A stretch of 32,975 bases of DNA from a virus. Position numbers and translations under genes: made by a program. The stretch covers positions 1 to 32,975 of IMG/VR virus record IMGVR_UViG_3300015194_000009; one strand, 5' to 3'. The notes under the pieces were generated by a model that ran no database searches, was not told the origin of the DNA, and was given only the letters and a program-made list of their open reading frames with translations. Shown piece by piece: positions 31,096 through 32,975 of the stretch; position 1 is the first letter of the stretch, and the number at the start of each line of letters is the position of its first letter.

Positions 31096-31314
31096 CTACA
31101 CCGCTTCGTAGGCGTAGCGGTTCTTCACGTGGCGCTGGAAGTACTCGCCGGCGCTGCCCGCCGTCTGCCACTGGCGGTACACGCCCTCGGGCACGTTGCG
31201 GTACAGGTAGGTGTCGCCTGACCTGAACTCGACGGTCATGTCTTCGCTGTCCGGGTCGTAGTCGATCGACCGGATGTGCGTCGAGTTGGGGCGGAAGGTT
31301 TCAGGGGCGATCAT
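31096..31314 (-). CDS. KTSC domain protein (72 aa)
   Basis: The 72-aa protein matches the KTSC domain (PF13619): NSTHIRSIDYDPDSEDMTVE, FRSGDTYLYRNVPEGVYRQW and AGSAGEYFQRHVKNRY correspond to the family's S..I..i.YD, f.nG..Y.Y..VP and s.G.yFn..i...y parts. The function of the domain is unknown; it is found alone in phages and bacteria. ATG 31314 is preferred over an upstream frame. Confidence 0.85.
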   Translation of the reverse strand: MIAPETFRPNSTHIRSIDYDPDSEDMTVEFRSGDTYLYRNVPEGVYRQWQTAGSAGEYFQRHVKNRYAYEAV

Positions 31315-31447
31315 CTTTGCCTTCCCGTGCCCGTCCGGCTCGCCACTCTTTCGCCCACAGCCAGTGCTCCCACATGATAGCCGCAACGAACAGGCATAGC
31401 CCTACTACCGCGCCTACGCACAGCGTGTACCATAACAAAAGAAGCAT
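31301..31447 (-). CDS. Small membrane protein (48 aa)
   Basis: The 48-aa protein has one long membrane helix (LLLLWYTLCVGAVVGLCLFV, residues 2-25) followed by a charged, basic C-terminus. It overlaps the preceding stop by one base (TGATG) and the next gene by 14 bp. No family is recognised. It lies near the Pam3-gp28-like holin and lipoprotein and may belong to the lysis set. Confidence 0.65.
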   Translation of the reverse strand: MLLLLWYTLCVGAVVGLCLFVAAIMWEHWLWAKEWRAGRAREGKDDRP

Positions 31448-31701
31448 CACGCCGTCTCGTTGGCGCGGCCCGGCGGGCCCTTGGTTGTCTCGCCGCTGTG
31501 CAGGGCGCCGCGCAGCGCCTCGATCTCGCGGTGCAGAGCGTCCCACTCTTCGGGTGTCGGGTCGCGCCCTTCGGCCTGCGCCGTGCTGATCACGTCGCGT
31601 TGGCGCTGCACCCACGCCAGCACGTCTTCGGACATCTGCACCAGCCGGGGCAGTTCCTCGAGGACGGTCAGGGCGATGCCGGCGGCTGTGACCTTGGCCA
31701 T
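31447..31701 (-). CDS. Helical protein of unknown function (84 aa)
   Basis: The 84-aa protein is predicted helical: a hydrophobic ALTVLEELPRLVQMSEDVL segment, then VQRQRDVISTAQAEGRDPTP and EEWDALHREIEALRGALHSG, ending in a short unstructured tail. No motif was recognised. It lies between the lipoprotein and the 48-aa membrane protein. ATG 31701 is 1 nt after the preceding stop. Confidence 0.7.
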   Translation of the reverse strand: MAKVTAAGIALTVLEELPRLVQMSEDVLAWVQRQRDVISTAQAEGRDPTPEEWDALHREIEALRGALHSGETTKGPPGRANETA

Positions 31702-31702
31702 G

Positions 31703-32074
31703 TCAGTGAACCTTCTGGCTGGTGGCCAGTGCGGCGAAGGCCCGCACCGCCGTCTGGGCCGCACCGACCGCGCCGGCCACGTCCCCGGACTTCAGGCGCA
31801 CCGCCGCCTCCGCCGTCTGGATCGACCCCCAGGCATAGTCGTCGGCGCGGCGGATGCTGTCGAGCGTCGCCGGCGTCTTGCACAGGGTCAGGCCCGTGGT
31901 GCAGTCAGGGAGGGCGGCGTAGTCCTTGGCGACGCGGAGCGCGACCCAATAGGACGCCTCAACGCCGTACAGGGTCTGCGCCGGCGTCGTGTCACCGGGA
32001 CGGGCTTTGGGCGTGGCGCATGAGGCCAGGGCGAGGCAGGCGGCGCTAACCGCCAAGAGTCGTTGAAGGCGCAT
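31703..32074 (-). CDS. Phage lipoprotein, possible outer-membrane spanin or exclusion protein (123 aa)
   Basis: The first 19 residues are a lipoprotein signal: MRLQRLLAVSAACLALASC, with the lipobox ending at C19 (L-A-S-C). The mature part is helical and alanine-rich (GVEASYWVALRVAKDYAALP, later DVAGAVGAAQTAVRAFAALA), with a C-T-T-G-x-x-L-C pair. It overlaps the end of the Pam3-gp28-like holin gene. Outer-membrane lipoproteins in phages usually act as spanins at lysis or block superinfection; the size and helix content suit either. A spanin partner in the inner membrane was not identified. Confidence 0.78.
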   Translation of the reverse strand: MRLQRLLAVSAACLALASCATPKARPGDTTPAQTLYGVEASYWVALRVAKDYAALPDCTTGLTLCKTPATLDSIRRADDYAWGSIQTAEAAVRLKSGDVAGAVGAAQTAVRAFAALATSQKVH

Positions 32075-32363
32075 AGGTGGAGGTTCCTTGCGATTGAACG
32101 ATCTGGCTCGACAGCGTGCTGATGGTGCTCTGCTGCGCGTTGACCACGGCCACGGCGTTCTTGGCGTCGACGTGGGCGTTGCGTTTCTGCCAGAGGGACC
32201 ATGCCACGGCCAGCAGCACCAGAACGGCCCCCACCAGCTGTTGCACCTGGTCGGACTGCACGTAGCCGTGGTTAACCGCCCACCCGCCAGCCGCCGTCAG
32301 GACCGCACGGGCGATAGAAGCCAGGTAGGACGGGACGGGGCTCGGGGTGGCGATTGGTTCCAT
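32046..32363 (-). CDS. Pam3-gp28-like putative holin (105 aa)
   Basis: The 105-aa protein has two membrane segments: YLASIARAVLTAAGGWAVNH (residues 13-32) and VQQLVGAVLVLLAVAWSLW (40-58), separated by GYVQSDQ. This arrangement, with AL..aGG..v..G......q.lvGA....a...WS, matches the Pam3-gp28 putative holin family. A helical C-terminus (AKNAVAVVNAQQSTISTLSS) follows. It lies far from the M15 endolysin but at the start of the late block, next to a lipoprotein. Its ATG overlaps the preceding stop (TGATG). Confidence 0.8.
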   Translation of the reverse strand: MEPIATPSPVPSYLASIARAVLTAAGGWAVNHGYVQSDQVQQLVGAVLVLLAVAWSLWQKRNAHVDAKNAVAVVNAQQSTISTLSSQIVQSQGTSTYAPSTTLGG

Positions 32364-32797
32364 CAGTACGTCGGGTCCATGGGATCAGCCGGAACCGCGC
32401 CGGTCGATCCTTCCGCCGGCACGTAAACCGGGGCGGGAACAGGGGCGGCGTTCGCCAGGTGTTCGTCGACCACGGCCTGTGCGGCTTCGGCGTCAGGGGC
32501 GGCGTGAACCGCTTCCACGACGTGATCAGGGAGCACGGTCCCGTCGGCAGGGTTGGCGATGTTCGCCTTGGCCTGCGCGGTCGCCGCGTCCGCAACGACC
32601 GCAGGGTCCGCGGGGCCAACGATGATGTGGTTGAGCACGGCGCCGCAGGCCCGTTCGATCGCATCGGCGCAGGCGTTCAGCGCCTCTACGCCGGAGCGCC
32701 GGAGCGGCTCGACGGCGGCGGCGACCAGGGTCTGGCCGTCCATGACCAGATGGGCGTTGCGGTCGTCGGCGGTGGGGGTCGCGTCGGCTTTGGCCAT
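32363..32797 (-). CDS. First visible late-block protein, unknown function (144 aa)
   Basis: The 144-aa product is alanine-, valine- and aspartate-rich. It has a helical N-terminal half (LVAAAVEPLRRSGVEALNAC and ADAIERACGAVL), then repeated AADA/ADP segments and a proline-rich end (APVPAPVYVPAEGSTGAVPA). No domain is recognised. ATG 32797 has AGGAA 8 nt upstream. It is the most upstream late gene in the window and is followed by the holin gene in a TGATG overlap. Confidence 0.7.
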   Translation of the reverse strand: MAKADATPTADDRNAHLVMDGQTLVAAAVEPLRRSGVEALNACADAIERACGAVLNHIIVGPADPAVVADAATAQAKANIANPADGTVLPDHVVEAVHAAPDAEAAQAVVDEHLANAAPVPAPVYVPAEGSTGAVPADPMDPTY

Positions 32798-32866
32798 TGG
32801 TCGGGTTCCTGAACGGGAGATCGGGCAGCGGCGAGAATGCGCAGGGTTGGAAGGCTTTGGCAAGAG

Positions 32867-32910
32867 GCCCCTGTCGCCGTTGGGCCTTGGGGGGTTGGGG
32901 CGACAGGGGC
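32867..32910. other. Perfect 12-bp inverted repeat upstream of the late block
   Basis: GCCCCTGTCGCC (32867-32878) and GGCGACAGGGGC (32899-32910) are perfectly complementary around a 20-nt loop. It lies in the 178-nt stretch (32798-32975) with no gene, upstream of the first late gene. Neither side is followed by a T-run. It could be a factor-assisted terminator, a protein-binding site or an RNA structure. The rest of this stretch has only an imperfect GGAAGGCTT direct repeat (about 32849 and 32950). Confidence 0.7.
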
Positions 32911-32975
32911 TTCCCGGCTGGACCTCCATCCGAACGGCGGCAAGGTGCGGGAAGGCTTGGCGGGCGTCAAGGGGT

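Noticed and set aside
32942-32970. Possible promoter with TTGACG on the minus strand at the right edge
   Set aside because: No acceptable -10 element (CACCTT) at 17 nt spacing.
1-32975. tRNA genes, CRISPR arrays, integrase or attachment sites
   Set aside because: Gaps between genes are too short for most of these, and no cloverleaf, repeat-spacer pattern or recombinase motif was seen by eye; a tRNAscan run could confirm.

Overview
The window is part of a tailed double-stranded DNA phage genome. It is GC-rich (I estimate around 65%) and densely packed, with start and stop codons usually overlapping. The structural set is podovirus-like: a 698-aa portal, an N4-gp56-type major capsid protein, an SU10-type tail adaptor and a nozzle-like protein, with no tape measure or tail sheath. 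High GC, codon use and protein families suggest a Gram-negative, probably alphaproteobacterial host; this is inference. No tRNA, CRISPR array, integrase or repressor was seen.

Left arm, plus strand (1-6985): a replication and DNA-modification module. In order it holds the C-terminus of a probable DUF2800 protein, an Enc34-type ssDNA-binding protein, a tiny membrane protein, a family A DNA polymerase, two small proteins (one winged-helix-like), a primase-helicase fusion, a DUF3467 protein, a short QueD-like pterin synthase and a DpdA-type DNA guanine transglycosylase. The last two point to 7-deazaguanine modification of phage DNA. Three replication proteins share a short EFAG(V/L) motif.

Right arm, minus strand (32797 down to 6982): one long late block. 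It starts with a Pam3-gp28-like holin, a lipoprotein and small proteins, then large terminase, portal, scaffold, capsid, a small head protein, connector-region proteins, adaptor and nozzle. Next come three fibre-like proteins that each carry a Sec signal peptide, a lysis segment (membrane protein, M15 peptidase), a GNAT-like protein, three internal-virion-type proteins (the largest with an M15 peptidase domain), a PurD-like ATP-grasp enzyme and a small helical protein. The two arms converge at 6982-6985, where the two stop codons overlap in CTAG.

Two free-standing endonuclease genes interrupt the late block: an endonuclease VII/HNH gene on the opposite strand after the capsid gene, and an HNH-like gene after the adaptor gene. 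The codons just upstream of both are unusually AT-rich. The most unusual features are the signal-peptide fibres, the QueD-DpdA pair, the second apparently inactive nuclease-like domain of the terminase, and a perfect 17-bp inverted repeat that brackets the polymerase-to-DpdA segment.
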